A DNA stretch of 64,000 bases from GCA-003244245 sp050699955 (GTDB lineage: Bacteria; Actinomycetota; Actinomycetes; Mycobacteriales; Pseudonocardiaceae): NCBI GenBank assembly GCA_050699955.1, contig JBOHGD010000001.1, positions 62,001 to 126,000 of the forward strand. The letters are read 5' to 3'. The notes under the pieces are model-generated. The model was not told the origin of the DNA. It ran no database searches and was given only the letters and a program-made list of their open reading frames with translations. How positions within the stretch are numbered: the stretch's first letter is position 1; every line of letters begins with the position of its first letter. Shown here piece by piece: positions 27,188 through 36,415 of this stretch. Position numbers and translations under genes: made by a program.

Positions 27188-29503
27188 TTGAGCCAGGACC
27201 TGCAGCGCACCGCTGTGCCGTTGGTCGGTCTTGATACGGCGGCAGTCCAGGAGCGGCAGCCTTCGGCGACCAGACGGGTCCGGGCGAGGCTCGCGCGGCG
27301 GATTACCGCTCAGCGGCCCGGCCCGGTCAAGCAGGTACTGGAGCCGCTCGCCGCGGTGCATCGGGAGCTGCACCCCAAGGCTGACCTGGCGTTGTTGCAA
27401 CGGGCTTACGACGTGGCCGACGAGAAGCATTTCCATCAGCAGCGCAAGTCCGGCGATCCCTACATCACCCATCCGCTGGCGGTCTCGACGATCCTCGCCG
27501 AGTTGGGCATGGACACCACGACTCTGGTCGCGGCGCTACTGCACGACACCGTCGAGGACACCGACTACTCGTTGACTCGGCTCACCGAAGACTTCGGCGA
27601 CGAGGTCGCACACCTCGTCGACGGCGTCACCAAGCTCGACAAGGTCAAGCTCGGCGCCGCTGCCGAGGCCGAGACCATCCGCAAGATGGTCATCGCGATG
27701 GCGCGCGACCCGCGGGTGCTGGTGATCAAGCTGGCGGATCGGCTGCACAACATGCGCACGATGCGTTTCCTGCCGCCGGAGAAGCAGGCCCGCAAGGCGA
27801 GGGAGACCCTCGAAGTACTCGCCCCGCTGGCGCACCGTCTCGGCATGGCAACCATCAAATGGGAGTTGGAGGACCTGTCCTTCGCGATCCTGCACCCGAA
27901 GAAGTACGACGAGATCGTGCGGCTGGTGGCCAACCGGGCGCCTTCCCGGGATACCTACCTGCGAACCGTGATCGAGGAGGTCTCCGCGCAGCTGTCCGGC
28001 TCCCGGATCACCGCCACCGTCGAGGGCAGGCCCAAGCACTATTATTCGATCTACCAGAAGATGATCGTGCGCGGCCGGGACTTCGACGACATTCACGACC
28101 TGGTTGGGGTCCGGATCCTGGTCGACGACGTACGTGACTGCTACGCCGCGGTCGGCGTCGTGCATTCGGTGTGGCAGCCGATGCCCGGCCGGTTCAAGGA
28201 CTACGTCGCGCAGCCCCGGTTCGGGGTCTACCAGTCACTGCACACCACGGTGATCGGGCCGGACGGCAAGCCGCTGGAGGTGCAGATCCGCACCCGCGAG
28301 ATGCACCGCACTGCGGAGTACGGCATCGCAGCGCACTGGCGGTACAAGGAGACCCGCGGTACCCACAGCGGAGCCGTGGACGTCGACGAGATGGCCTGGA
28401 TGCGCCAGCTGCTGGACTGGCAGCGGGAGGCCGCCGATCCTGGTGAGTTCCTCGAGTCGCTGCGTTATGACCTGGCTACCCGCGAGATCTTCGTCTTCAC
28501 CCCGAAGGGTGAGGTGATCACGCTGCCGTCCGGATCCACCCCCGTGGACTTCGCTTACGCGGTGCATACCGAGGTCGGCAACCGCTGCATCGGTGCGCGG
28601 GTCAACGGCCGGCTCGTCGCGCTGGAACGAGAGTTGGAGAACGGCGAGGTCGTCGAGATCTTCACCTCCAAGGCGGAGGGTGCTGGTCCCAGCCGGGACT
28701 GGCTGACCTTCGTCGCTTCGCCACGGGCCCGGGCCAAGATCAAGCAGTGGTTCGCCAAGGAGCGTCGCGAGGAGGCCATCGAGATCGGTAAGGACGCCAT
28801 CGCCAAGGAACTGCGGCGGGCCGGGCTGCCCGTGCAGCGGTTGGTGTCCGCCGAGTCGATGGTCGCGGTGTCTCGCGAGCTTCGTTATCCCGACGTCAGT
28901 GCCCTGTACGCGGCCGTCGGTGAGCACCATGCCTCGTCCCGGCACGTGGTGCAGCGCCTGATCGCGCTGCTCGGCGGGGAGGAGGGCGCCGAGGAGGTGC
29001 TGGCCGACCGGGCGACTCCGTCCACCGTGCAGCGTCGGCGTGCGACCGCTGACTCCGGTGTGCTGGTCCGGGGCGCCGGAGACATCTACGCCAAGCTCGC
29101 CCGTTGCTGTACCCCGGTGCCCGGCGACGAGATCCTGGGGTTCGTCACCCGTGGTGGCGGGGTCAGTGTGCACCGCACCGACTGCACGAATGCCGATGCG
29201 CTGCGCGCCCAACCCGAGCGGTTGTGCGATGTGGAGTGGGCGCCCTCCTCGACGTCGGTGTTCCTGGTCTCGATCCAGGTGGAGGCGCTGGACCGGCACC
29301 GGCTGCTGTCCGACGTCACCAAGGTGCTCGCCGACGAGCGGGTGAACATCTTGTCCGCTTCCGTGACCACCTCGCGCGACCGGGTCGCGGTGAGCCGATT
29401 CTCTTTCGAGATGGGTGACCCCAAACATCTCGGGCACGTGTTGCGTGCGGTCCGCAACATCGAGGGCGTCTATGACGTCTATCGGGTGACTTCCTCGAAC
29501 TGA
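27188..29503 (+). CDS. relA: Bifunctional (p)ppGpp synthetase/hydrolase
   Basis: Long RelA/SpoT homologue of about 771 residues controlling the stringent response. In order: HD hydrolase domain with ALLHDTVEDT and KLADRLHNMRTM, synthetase domain with EGRPKHYYSIYQKM and FGVYQSLHTTVIGP, the TGS domain (IFVFTPKGEVITLPSG), a zinc-finger-like region with RCCTPVPGDEI, and a C-terminal ACT domain. Intact HD residues and RGRDFDD argue for both activities. I chose TTG at 27188 (GGGAGA six bases upstream, protein beginning M-S-Q-D-L); GTG at 27182 is the alternative but sits too close to the ribosome binding site. Confidence 0.95.
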   Translation: MSQDLQRTAVPLVGLDTAAVQERQPSATRRVRARLARRITAQRPGPVKQVLEPLAAVHRELHPKADLALLQRAYDVADEKHFHQQRKSGDPYITHPLAVSTILAELGMDTTTLVAALLHDTVEDTDYSLTRLTEDFGDEVAHLVDGVTKLDKVKLGAAAEAETIRKMVIAMARDPRVLVIKLADRLHNMRTMRFLPPEKQARKARETLEVLAPLAHRLGMATIKWELEDLSFAILHPKKYDEIVRLVANRAPSRDTYLRTVIEEVSAQLSGSRITATVEGRPKHYYSIYQKMIVRGRDFDDIHDLVGVRILVDDVRDCYAAVGVVHSVWQPMPGRFKDYVAQPRFGVYQSLHTTVIGPDGKPLEVQIRTREMHRTAEYGIAAHWRYKETRGTHSGAVDVDEMAWMRQLLDWQREAADPGEFLESLRYDLATREIFVFTPKGEVITLPSGSTPVDFAYAVHTEVGNRCIGARVNGRLVALERELENGEVVEIFTSKAEGAGPSRDWLTFVASPRARAKIKQWFAKERREEAIEIGKDAIAKELRRAGLPVQRLVSAESMVAVSRELRYPDVSALYAAVGEHHASSRHVVQRLIALLGGEEGAEEVLADRATPSTVQRRRATADSGVLVRGAGDIYAKLARCCTPVPGDEILGFVTRGGGVSVHRTDCTNADALRAQPERLCDVEWAPSSTSVFLVSIQVEALDRHRLLSDVTKVLADERVNILSASVTTSRDRVAVSRFSFEMGDPKHLGHVLRAVRNIEGVYDVYRVTSSN

Positions 29504-29508
29504 TCTCT

Positions 29509-29557
29509 CCCCGCCCCAGCGTCAGACTCCGAGCGTCAGACTTCCCTGGCGGCGGGG
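29509..29557. terminator. Possible bidirectional terminator between relA and the cyclophilin gene
   Basis: Between two convergent genes, CCCCGCC (29509-29515) can pair with GGCGGGG (29551-29557). The loop contains AGCGTCAGACT twice as a direct repeat. No T-run follows, as is common in high-GC actinomycetes, so this is tentative. Confidence 0.35.
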
Positions 29558-29559
29558 GA

Positions 29560-30432
29560 TCAGCCGGCGATGTCGACTGAGGTGATGGTGACGGGCTTGT
29601 TGGGTTTGCCGCCGCCGGGAGAGGGTTCGAGCGATCCGTCGTCGCCTGCTTGAGCGATCTGGTCGATCACTTTGAGGCCGTCGGGGGAGATCGTGGCGAA
29701 GACGGTGTAGCTGGGGGGGAGTTGGGCGCTGCCGTAGATGAGGAAGAACTGGCTGCCGCCGCTGTTGGGTTGGCCGGTGTTGGCCATGGCGACGTAGCCA
29801 CGGCCGTAGGTGAGCTCGGGGAAGACTTCGTCGGGGATGGTGTAGCCGGGGCCGCCGGTGCCTTTACCGCTGGGGTCACCGCATTGCAGTACCTGCAGTC
29901 CGGGATTGGTGACCAGTCGGTGGCAGGGGCTGTTCGAGTAGAAGCCTTGCTTGGCGAGGCTGAGGAAGCTGTTCACCGTGCAGGGGGCGAGTGCCCGGTC
30001 GAGGGTGAGGCCGATCGGGCCGGCGGAGGTCTGCATGGTGACCTGCTCAGTACCTACGGCGGAGACAGAGCCCGGTGGTGGGGGGGTCACCGGTTTGGCT
30101 GCGGGCTGGGGGCTGGCGGGGTATTGGCAGTCCACCGAAGCGGGCAGTGGTTGCGGCCGGGTGGGTGGCGGCAGGATGTCAGCCGGGATCGCCAGCGCCT
30201 TGCTGCTCGACGGCGCCGGGACCGCCGTCGGTGACGGCTGCGCGGCGGCATCGTTCTGTGCCCCGCGATGCAGGAAGCTGATCAGCACGACGACCCCGAC
30301 CACGATCACCGCAGCCACCGCGCTGCCCATCACCGCGAACGTCCGGCGCCGCTTGGCGCGAGCTGCGCGACGGGCGAGTTGACGGTCGAGTTTGCGCTTC
30401 GCGGCCTCGCGGCGCTGCTCGTTGGTGGGCAC
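29560..30432 (-). CDS. Membrane-anchored cyclophilin-type peptidyl-prolyl isomerase
   Basis: Protein of 290 residues: a basic cytosolic N-terminus (residues 1-32), one transmembrane helix (residues about 33-53), a Pro-rich linker, and a cyclophilin domain from about residue 120. The domain shows CHRLVTNPGLQVLQCGDPSG, equivalent to the F-H-R and Q-G-G-D region of cyclophilins, and the NSGGSQFFLIYG motif. It should catalyse prolyl isomerisation outside the membrane, aiding folding of exported proteins. This anchored type is found beside relA in mycobacteria as well. It is divergent from the metallo-hydrolase gene. Confidence 0.93.
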   Translation of the reverse strand: MPTNEQRREAAKRKLDRQLARRAARAKRRRTFAVMGSAVAAVIVVGVVVLISFLHRGAQNDAAAQPSPTAVPAPSSSKALAIPADILPPPTRPQPLPASVDCQYPASPQPAAKPVTPPPPGSVSAVGTEQVTMQTSAGPIGLTLDRALAPCTVNSFLSLAKQGFYSNSPCHRLVTNPGLQVLQCGDPSGKGTGGPGYTIPDEVFPELTYGRGYVAMANTGQPNSGGSQFFLIYGSAQLPPSYTVFATISPDGLKVIDQIAQAGDDGSLEPSPGGGKPNKPVTITSVDIAG

Positions 30433-30563
30433 TCAGACTCCTGTGGCTCGACGCTGATCGCCGCGAGTCTAGGTGGGTGGCCGGTGAGTCGGACGTCGGC
30501 CTCCCTCCGGTGTGCTTGGCTACCCTGGCGCTTGTCCCCAGTCCCGCAGCGGAAAGGATCGCC

Positions 30564-31253
30564 GTGCTTGTCGCAGGCTTTCCGACAGGCTCCTTCCAGG
30601 CCAACTGTTTTGTGCTCGCGGTGCAGGCGGGTGGGCCGTGCGTGGTGGTCGATCCCGGGGAGGGTGCGCAGCAGCCCCTGGACGAGCTGCTCCGCCAGCA
30701 TCGGCTCGACCCGGTGGCGGTGCTGCTCACCCATGGCCACTTCGACCACGTCTTCGCCGTGGCCCCGGTCTGCGACGGCAACGACATCCCGGCCTGGATC
30801 CACCCCGAGGACCGGGCGATGCTGTCCGACCCGATGCGCGGGCTGTCCGCCGAGTCACGGTCGTTCTTCGGTGGCCGGATCGAGTTACGTGAGCCCCGCG
30901 AGGTGCGCACCCTCGAGGATGGGATCACTCTGGAGCTGGCCGGGCTGACCCTCAGCGTCGATCACACGCCGGGCCATACTCGCGGATCGGTGACGTTCCG
31001 GTCCGTGGCCGATGACGGCCAGGGGCTGCTGGTCTCCGGGGACACCCTGTTCGCCGGTTCCATCGGGCGCACCGACTTCCCGGGCGGTAGTCACGAGCAG
31101 ATCCTCGCCTCGTTGCGGGACAAGGTCCTCGTACTGGATGACGAGACCATGGTGCTGCCCGGCCACGGCCCCACCACCACCATCGGCAAGGAACGGGCCA
31201 CCAACCCCTTCCTGCACGGCCTTGCCGAGCCCGGCACCCCCCGCGGGCTGTAG
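30564..31253 (+). CDS. MBL-fold metallo-hydrolase (glyoxalase II-like)
   Basis: Metallo-beta-lactamase-fold hydrolase of about 229 residues. The metal motif H-x-H-x-D-H is THGHFDH near residue 61; further ligands are in VDHTPGHTRGSV, LLVSGDTLFAGSIGRTD and the C-terminal LPGHGP. Family members hydrolyse S-D-lactoylglutathione-like thioesters, but actinomycetes use mycothiol, so the true substrate is open. The GTG start has AAGGA seven bases upstream. In many actinomycetes hisS follows this gene; here a convergent membrane protein gene comes next. Confidence 0.88.
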   Translation: MLVAGFPTGSFQANCFVLAVQAGGPCVVVDPGEGAQQPLDELLRQHRLDPVAVLLTHGHFDHVFAVAPVCDGNDIPAWIHPEDRAMLSDPMRGLSAESRSFFGGRIELREPREVRTLEDGITLELAGLTLSVDHTPGHTRGSVTFRSVADDGQGLLVSGDTLFAGSIGRTDFPGGSHEQILASLRDKVLVLDDETMVLPGHGPTTTIGKERATNPFLHGLAEPGTPRGL

Positions 31254-31267
31254 ATCAGCGGTTCCGG

Positions 31268-32524
31268 CTACGCGGTCAGCTCGATCTTGTCCTGTCGGGC
31301 GACGACTGCCGCGATCGCGGTGGTGACCGGGACGGCGGCGACCAGCCCGATGCTGCCGACCAGGGTGCGGACCACCTCCTGGGCGATGTTCTGCGTGGTG
31401 ACCACGGTGCCGAAGCTCTGTCCGGCCACCGAGTAGATCAGCAGCACCGGTAGCGCAGCACCGGCGTAGGCCAGCGCCAGGGTGTTCACCGCCGAGGAGA
31501 TGTGGTCGCGGCCGATCCGCAGGGCGGCTGTGTAGAGTGCCCGCGCGCCCAGATCGGGATTGGCTCGGCGTAGTTCCCACACCGCGCTGGTCTGGGTGAC
31601 GGTGACATCGTCGAGCACCCCCAGCGCACCGATGACCATCCCGGCGAGCAGCAGCCCGCGGGCGTCCACCCCGTGACCCAGCACCCTGATGAGGTTGCCG
31701 GTGTCGTCGTCCAGCCCGGTGAGTTGGGTGGCCGCGGAGAACGCGGTACCCAGCACGCCGATCAGCGCGAGGCTGAGCACGGTGCCCAGCACAGCGCTGG
31801 AGGTCTGCGCGGAGATTCCGTGGGTGAGGTACAACACCCCGAACATGATCACGCCGGCGGCGAGCACGCCGACGATGACCGGATCCTCGCCGCTGAGCAG
31901 CGCGGGGAACAGGTAGACCACCAGCACCAGGAAGCTGAAGCCGAGCGCGAGTAGTGAGGCAAGGCCTCGCCACCGGCCGAGTAGCAATACCGCAACGACG
32001 AACAGTGCGGCGAGCCACAGCATCGGGGTGCCTCGCTGGAAATCCTGGATCTGATACGACCCGGGGTCGGAGGGATTTCCGCCGGTGTAGCCGAGCACGA
32101 CGTGATCGCCTGCGGTGAAGTGTGGCGTGCTCGGTTCGTTGGGCAACACCTGCCGGATGGTCGCGCCGGGGGAGTCGCCATCGGTGAGCCGCACGCTGAG
32201 CGCGACGCACTTGTCGCCCTGGCCGGGCGTGGCGGGGCCACCGTCCGTGCAGGGGGCGGCGGCCGCGTCGAGCACGTCGCCGTGCACCGGCCCGCCCTGG
32301 CCGAATCCGACATCTGCTGTGCTGGTGGGTACGGCACCGGGCCAGGTCAGCCAGACCCCGAACAGGGTGGCCAGCGCGACCGGCACCAGTATCGCGACCA
32401 GCAGCCGCCGCACCCGACGGGAGGACGGTTCTGCGGGGCCGTGTCCGTGTCCGTGGCCGGCCGTAGTCGGTTCAGCGGCGCCGCGGTGGCGGTGCCGCCC
32501 GGTCCTGCGGTCCAGTCCAGTCAT
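31268..32524 (-). CDS. YibE/F-like multi-pass membrane protein
   Basis: Membrane protein of about 418 residues from the YibE/F family. A His-rich cytosolic start (GHGHGHG, residues about 24-30) precedes the first helix near residue 42; an extracytoplasmic domain of about 100 residues with a Cys pair follows, then seven or so helices in the last 260 residues. The conserved MVIGALGVLDDVTVTQ and IGRDHISSAVNTLALAY blocks identify the family. Function is unproven; the His-rich start could bind metal. I chose ATG at 32524. It is divergent from the radical SAM gene, and the LexA palindrome lies between the two starts. Confidence 0.82.
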   Translation of the reverse strand: MTGLDRRTGRHRHRGAAEPTTAGHGHGHGPAEPSSRRVRRLLVAILVPVALATLFGVWLTWPGAVPTSTADVGFGQGGPVHGDVLDAAAAPCTDGGPATPGQGDKCVALSVRLTDGDSPGATIRQVLPNEPSTPHFTAGDHVVLGYTGGNPSDPGSYQIQDFQRGTPMLWLAALFVVAVLLLGRWRGLASLLALGFSFLVLVVYLFPALLSGEDPVIVGVLAAGVIMFGVLYLTHGISAQTSSAVLGTVLSLALIGVLGTAFSAATQLTGLDDDTGNLIRVLGHGVDARGLLLAGMVIGALGVLDDVTVTQTSAVWELRRANPDLGARALYTAALRIGRDHISSAVNTLALAYAGAALPVLLIYSVAGQSFGTVVTTQNIAQEVVRTLVGSIGLVAAVPVTTAIAAVVARQDKIELTA

Positions 32525-32568
32525 CGGCTGGGCGTCCCTCTCTGGCGCTACCCGTCGACATTCGCTGG

Positions 32569-32592
32569 CGTATCGAACACGTGTTCGATACG
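32569..32592. promoter_or_regulatory. LexA (SOS) box, 24-bp perfect palindrome
   Basis: The half site CGTATCGAACAC (32569-32580) is followed directly by its exact reverse complement (32581-32592). The core matches the mycobacterial LexA site TCGAAC-N4-GTTCGA without mismatch. It ends eight bases before the GTG of the radical SAM gene and lies 44 bases from the divergent YibE/F start, so it may control both. Confidence 0.85.
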
Positions 32593-32600
32593 ATGAGATC

Positions 32601-34541
32601 GTGCGCTGGAACAACCTGACACTGTCCGATCGGGACGCGCTCTTCGGGGTGGGTGATGTCCTCGCGCGCACCGTTGACACTCCAGAGTTCCGCGGGCTGA
32701 CCTTCTACGAGGTGCAGGCCCGTTCCATCATCAACAAGGTGCCGGGTGCCTCGCGGATGCCCTTCGGCTGGACCCTCAACCCGTATCGGGGCTGTAGCCA
32801 CGCCTGCAGGTACTGCCTGCCGGGGGACACCCCGATCCTGATGTTCGATGGGCGGACCAAGCCGCTGGCCGATGTGCGGGTCGGCGACGCGGTCTACGGC
32901 ACCGTCGGGGACGGTGGTGATCGGCGCTACGCCGGCACGGAGGTGCTGGCCCACTGGCGGACGGTCAAGCACGCCTACCGCGTGGCGCTCGCGGACGGGA
33001 CAGAACTCGTGGCCAGCGGCGATCATCGTTTCCTCACCGACCGGGGGTGGAAGCAGGTGAAGGAAGGAATGGCAGGAGGCGGTCGGCGCCCCTGCCTGGC
33101 CACGGGTGACGAGCTCATCGGGACCGGCCGGTTCGCCACCCCACCCGAGGACTCGCCCGACTATCGCCGGGGCTATCTGGGCGGCATCGTTCGTGGTGAC
33201 GCGCAGCTCGGCCTGGGGGTGGTCGATCGTGAGGCGCTGCGCAGGGTCAGCCGATACTTCCTGGACGCGGTTGCGCACACCCGCGAGTTGGTGCCTCAGA
33301 CCGTCGGTGGTCGCAGCACGACGATGTCGGCCGCGCGCAGCCGGGCGCGCGCCGGGTTCGAGGCCATCACCGACATCATCAGCTGGCCAAGCTCCCCGGG
33401 GGATGGCTGGTGTAAGGGATTCCTGGCCGGGGCGTTCGACGCCGGGGGGAGCTGTGCTGACGGCGTTCTCCGGATTGCCAACGCCACTACGGACGTCATC
33501 GCATCGGTGATCTCGTGTTTCGATCGCTTCGGTTTCAACTGCACCGTCGAGGACGATGAACGACCCGACGGTCTCCGGTGCGTCCGGCTACGCGGCGGAA
33601 TCCGCGAGCAGCTTCGGTTCTTCCATACCGTCGATCCGGCGATTACCAGAAAGCGGTCGATATCCGGCGTGATGATCAAGGACAAGGCCCGCCTGACCGT
33701 GATCTCGGTCGAGGACCTGGGCGGGCAGCTGCCGATGTACGACATCACGACCGGGACCGGGGACTTCATCGCGAACGGCGTGGTATCCCACAACTGCTTC
33801 GCGCGGCGGACGCACGAGTACCTGGAACTCGACTCCGGCCTCGACTTCGACACGAAGATCGTGGTGAAGCTCAATGCGCCCGAGTTGCTGCGCAAGGAGC
33901 TCAGCTCTCCGCGCTGGGCGGGGGCGCACATCGCGATGGGCACCAACGTCGACCCCTACCAGCGGGCCGAGGGCCGCTACCGGCTGATGCCCGGGATCAT
34001 CGAGGCGCTGCGCGATGCGCGCAACCCCTTCTCCATCCTCACCAAGGGCACCTTGGTGCTGCGCGATCTCGATCTGCTTCTGCAGGCCGCGCAGGTCACC
34101 GACGTCTCGGTCGATGTCTCGGTGGGATTCGTCGACGAGATGCTGTGGCGGGAAGTCGAGCCCGGTACTCCCATGCCCAACGCCCGGCTCCGAGTGTGTC
34201 GTGCGCTCACCGATGCGGGCATCGGATGCGGGGTGCTGATGGCTCCGATTCTTCCGTACCTCACCGACTCGCCCAGCCAGCTCGAGGCGACTGTGTGTGC
34301 TATCGCGGAGGCAGGCGCCCGCAGCGTGTCTCCCATCGTGCTGCACCTGCGCCCCGGCGCGCGGGAGTGGTATCTGGCCTGGCTGCAGCGCACCCACCCC
34401 GAATTGGTGGCTCGCTACCAGGATCTCTACGCAGGCGGTGCCTACGCTCCCAAGGCCTACCAGCGCGCCATCTCCGTCCGGGTGGCTGAGCTGGCCCGGC
34501 GTTACGGCGTCGGTTCGGCCGCTGGGCGGTGGCGCGGCTAG
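32601..34541 (+). CDS. Rv2578c family radical SAM protein, interrupted by an intein
   Basis: Precursor of 646 residues; removal of the 327-residue intein gives a mature radical SAM protein of about 319 residues. The N-extein (residues 1-71) starts MRWNNLTLSDRDALF and ends CSHACRY; the C-extein starts CFARRTHEYLELD, so splicing rebuilds the C-x3-C-x2-C cluster motif. Downstream blocks such as GTNVDPYQRAEGRYR and TKGTLVLRDLDLL fit the family that includes M. tuberculosis Rv2578c and SplB-like enzymes. The reaction is unknown; SOS control suggests a part in DNA-damage response. The GTG start is directly after the LexA palindrome. aspS follows after 45 bases. Confidence 0.92.
   Translation: MRWNNLTLSDRDALFGVGDVLARTVDTPEFRGLTFYEVQARSIINKVPGASRMPFGWTLNPYRGCSHACRYCLPGDTPILMFDGRTKPLADVRVGDAVYGTVGDGGDRRYAGTEVLAHWRTVKHAYRVALADGTELVASGDHRFLTDRGWKQVKEGMAGGGRRPCLATGDELIGTGRFATPPEDSPDYRRGYLGGIVRGDAQLGLGVVDREALRRVSRYFLDAVAHTRELVPQTVGGRSTTMSAARSRARAGFEAITDIISWPSSPGDGWCKGFLAGAFDAGGSCADGVLRIANATTDVIASVISCFDRFGFNCTVEDDERPDGLRCVRLRGGIREQLRFFHTVDPAITRKRSISGVMIKDKARLTVISVEDLGGQLPMYDITTGTGDFIANGVVSHNCFARRTHEYLELDSGLDFDTKIVVKLNAPELLRKELSSPRWAGAHIAMGTNVDPYQRAEGRYRLMPGIIEALRDARNPFSILTKGTLVLRDLDLLLQAAQVTDVSVDVSVGFVDEMLWREVEPGTPMPNARLRVCRALTDAGIGCGVLMAPILPYLTDSPSQLEATVCAIAEAGARSVSPIVLHLRPGAREWYLAWLQRTHPELVARYQDLYAGGAYAPKAYQRAISVRVAELARRYGVGSAAGRWRG
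32814..33794 (+). mobile_element. Intein with LAGLIDADG-type homing endonuclease region
   Basis: In-frame protein intron of 327 residues. It begins CLPGDTPILMFDGRTKPL (Cys1 and block A), has VASGDHRFLT (block B with the conserved His), and ends NGVVSHN directly before the Cys+1 of the host (blocks F and G). Between them are two degenerate LAGLIDADG helices, GYLGGIVRGDAQLG (near 33170) and GFLAGAFDAGGS (near 33416), each with an acidic residue, so endonuclease activity may persist. All splicing residues are present. Inteins at this site occur in other actinomycete orthologues. Confidence 0.92.
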
Positions 34542-34586
34542 CCTTTGCAGGTCACGTCGTCGAAGATCGAGGAGCCAGCTCCTGTG

Positions 34587-36365
34587 ATGCGCACCCACCC
34601 TGCCGGCACGCTGGGCGTCGAGCATGCCGGGCAGTCCGTCACCCTGACCGGCTGGGTCGCCCGCCGCCGAGACCACGGGGGCGTGATCTTCATTGATCTG
34701 CGGGATGCCTCCGGACTGGTGCAGGTGGTCTTCCGGGAAGGAGAGATGGCGCAACGGGCGCATCGGCTGCGGGCCGAGTTCTGCATCCTGGTCAGTGGCA
34801 CCGTGGCAGCCCGCCCCGAGGGCAACGAGAACTCCGAGATCCCGACCGGCGGTATCGAGGTCACCGCCGATGAGCTGACGGTGCTCAGTGAGTCCGCCCC
34901 GTTGCCGTTCCAGCTCGATGAGTACCTGGAGGCCGGCGAGGAGGTGCGGCTGCGGCACCGCTATCTCGATCTGCGTCGGTCCGGTCCGGCCGCCGCGATG
35001 CGGCTGCGCAGCGAGGCCAACCGGATCGCTCGCACCGTGCTGCACGAGCAGGGCTTCCTCGAGGTGGAGACGCCGACCCTGACCCGTTCCACTCCGGAGG
35101 GCGCGCGGGATTTCCTGGTGCCTGCCAGGTTGCAGCCGGGCAGCTGGTATGCGTTGCCGCAGTCGCCGCAGCTGTTCAAGCAACTGCTCATGGTCGCCGG
35201 CCTGGAGCGCTATTACCAGATCGCCCGCTGCTACCGGGATGAGGACTTCCGCGCCGATCGGCAGCCCGAGTTCACCCAGCTCGACATCGAGATGAGCTTC
35301 GTCGAGCAGGACGACGTGATCGCGCTGTGCGAGCGGGTGATGGCCGCGCTGTGGGCTGAGCTGGCCGGGCACGAGATCGAGTGGCCGATTCCCCGGCTGA
35401 GCTACGCCGAGGCGACGGCCCGCTACGGCACGGACAAACCCGACCTCCGTTTCGGACTCGAGCTCACCGAGCTCACCGGCTACTTCGCCGACACCCCGTT
35501 CCGGGTGTTCCAGGCCCCTTACGTGGGAGCGGTCGTCATGCCAGGCGGGGCCGGTCAGCCACGTCGGCAGCTGGACGCCTGGCAGGAGTGGGCCAAGCAG
35601 CGAGGTTCCAAGGGTCTGGCCTACGTGCTGGTCGGGGAAGCAGGCGAGCTGTCCGGCCCGGTGGCCCGCAATCTCGCTGAGCACGAGCGGGAGGGTCTGG
35701 CGAAAGCGGTGGGTGCCAACCCCGGCGACTGCGTGTTCTTCGCCGCCGGTGATCCGGTGGACGCTCGTGCGCTGCTGGGAGCGGCCCGGGTCGAGATCGG
35801 CCGGCGGTGCGGGCTGATCGACGAGTCGGTGTGGTCGTTCGTCTGGGTGGTCGACGCGCCGATGTTCGAACCCGCCGACCGCTCCGGGGATGTCGCCGTC
35901 GGGCACAGCGGCTGGACCGCGCTGCATCACCCGTTCACCGCGCCGACGCCGGACTGGATCGACCGCTTCGAACACGATCCGGGCTCAGCGCTGGCCTACG
36001 CCTACGACCTGGTCTGCAACGGAAACGAGATCGGCGGAGGTTCGATCCGTATCCACCAGCCCGACGTGCAGCAGCGGGTGTTCCGGGTTCTCGGGATCTC
36101 CGACGAGGAGGCGCAGGAGAAGTTCGGGTTCCTGCTCGAGGCCTTCCGTTACGGCGCCCCGCCGCACGGGGGGATCGCCTTCGGGTGGGACCGCATCGCC
36201 ATGCTGCTCGCCGGTGCCGACTCCCTGCGCGAGGTCATCGCATTCCCCAAGTCCGGTGGTGGTCTCGACCCGCTCACGGGAGCCCCCGCCCCGATCACCC
36301 CCGCGCAGCGTGCCGAGGCCGGGGTGGACGCGAATGTCGTGCGTCCCCCGCTCACCCAGGGCTGA
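34587..36365 (+). CDS. aspS: Aspartate--tRNA(Asp/Asn) ligase
   Basis: Class II synthetase of about 592 residues. The N-terminal OB anticodon-binding domain contains LTGWVARRRDHGGVIFIDLR; class II motif 2 is YYQIARCYRDEDFRADRQP, preceded by PQSPQLFKQLLM, and motif 3 is GIAFGWDRIAMLL. A bacterial GAD insertion domain occupies residues about 290-420. Many actinomycete enzymes are non-discriminating and also charge tRNA-Asn for GatCAB, which cannot be decided from sequence here. ATG at 34587 or the adjacent GTG at 34584 could start it; GAGGAG lies 9-12 bases upstream. Confidence 0.96.
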   Translation: MRTHPAGTLGVEHAGQSVTLTGWVARRRDHGGVIFIDLRDASGLVQVVFREGEMAQRAHRLRAEFCILVSGTVAARPEGNENSEIPTGGIEVTADELTVLSESAPLPFQLDEYLEAGEEVRLRHRYLDLRRSGPAAAMRLRSEANRIARTVLHEQGFLEVETPTLTRSTPEGARDFLVPARLQPGSWYALPQSPQLFKQLLMVAGLERYYQIARCYRDEDFRADRQPEFTQLDIEMSFVEQDDVIALCERVMAALWAELAGHEIEWPIPRLSYAEATARYGTDKPDLRFGLELTELTGYFADTPFRVFQAPYVGAVVMPGGAGQPRRQLDAWQEWAKQRGSKGLAYVLVGEAGELSGPVARNLAEHEREGLAKAVGANPGDCVFFAAGDPVDARALLGAARVEIGRRCGLIDESVWSFVWVVDAPMFEPADRSGDVAVGHSGWTALHHPFTAPTPDWIDRFEHDPGSALAYAYDLVCNGNEIGGGSIRIHQPDVQQRVFRVLGISDEEAQEKFGFLLEAFRYGAPPHGGIAFGWDRIAMLLAGADSLREVIAFPKSGGGLDPLTGAPAPITPAQRAEAGVDANVVRPPLTQG

Positions 36366-36415
36366 AACTCTTTCCAGCCCGCGCACTCGTATCTGAATGG
36401 ATAGGGTGGGCGACG

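Noticed and set aside
33588..35975. 795-codon minus-strand frame across the radical SAM gene and aspS
   Set aside because: It spans two well supported genes on the other strand and has no recognisable domain; it is a shadow produced by codon bias.
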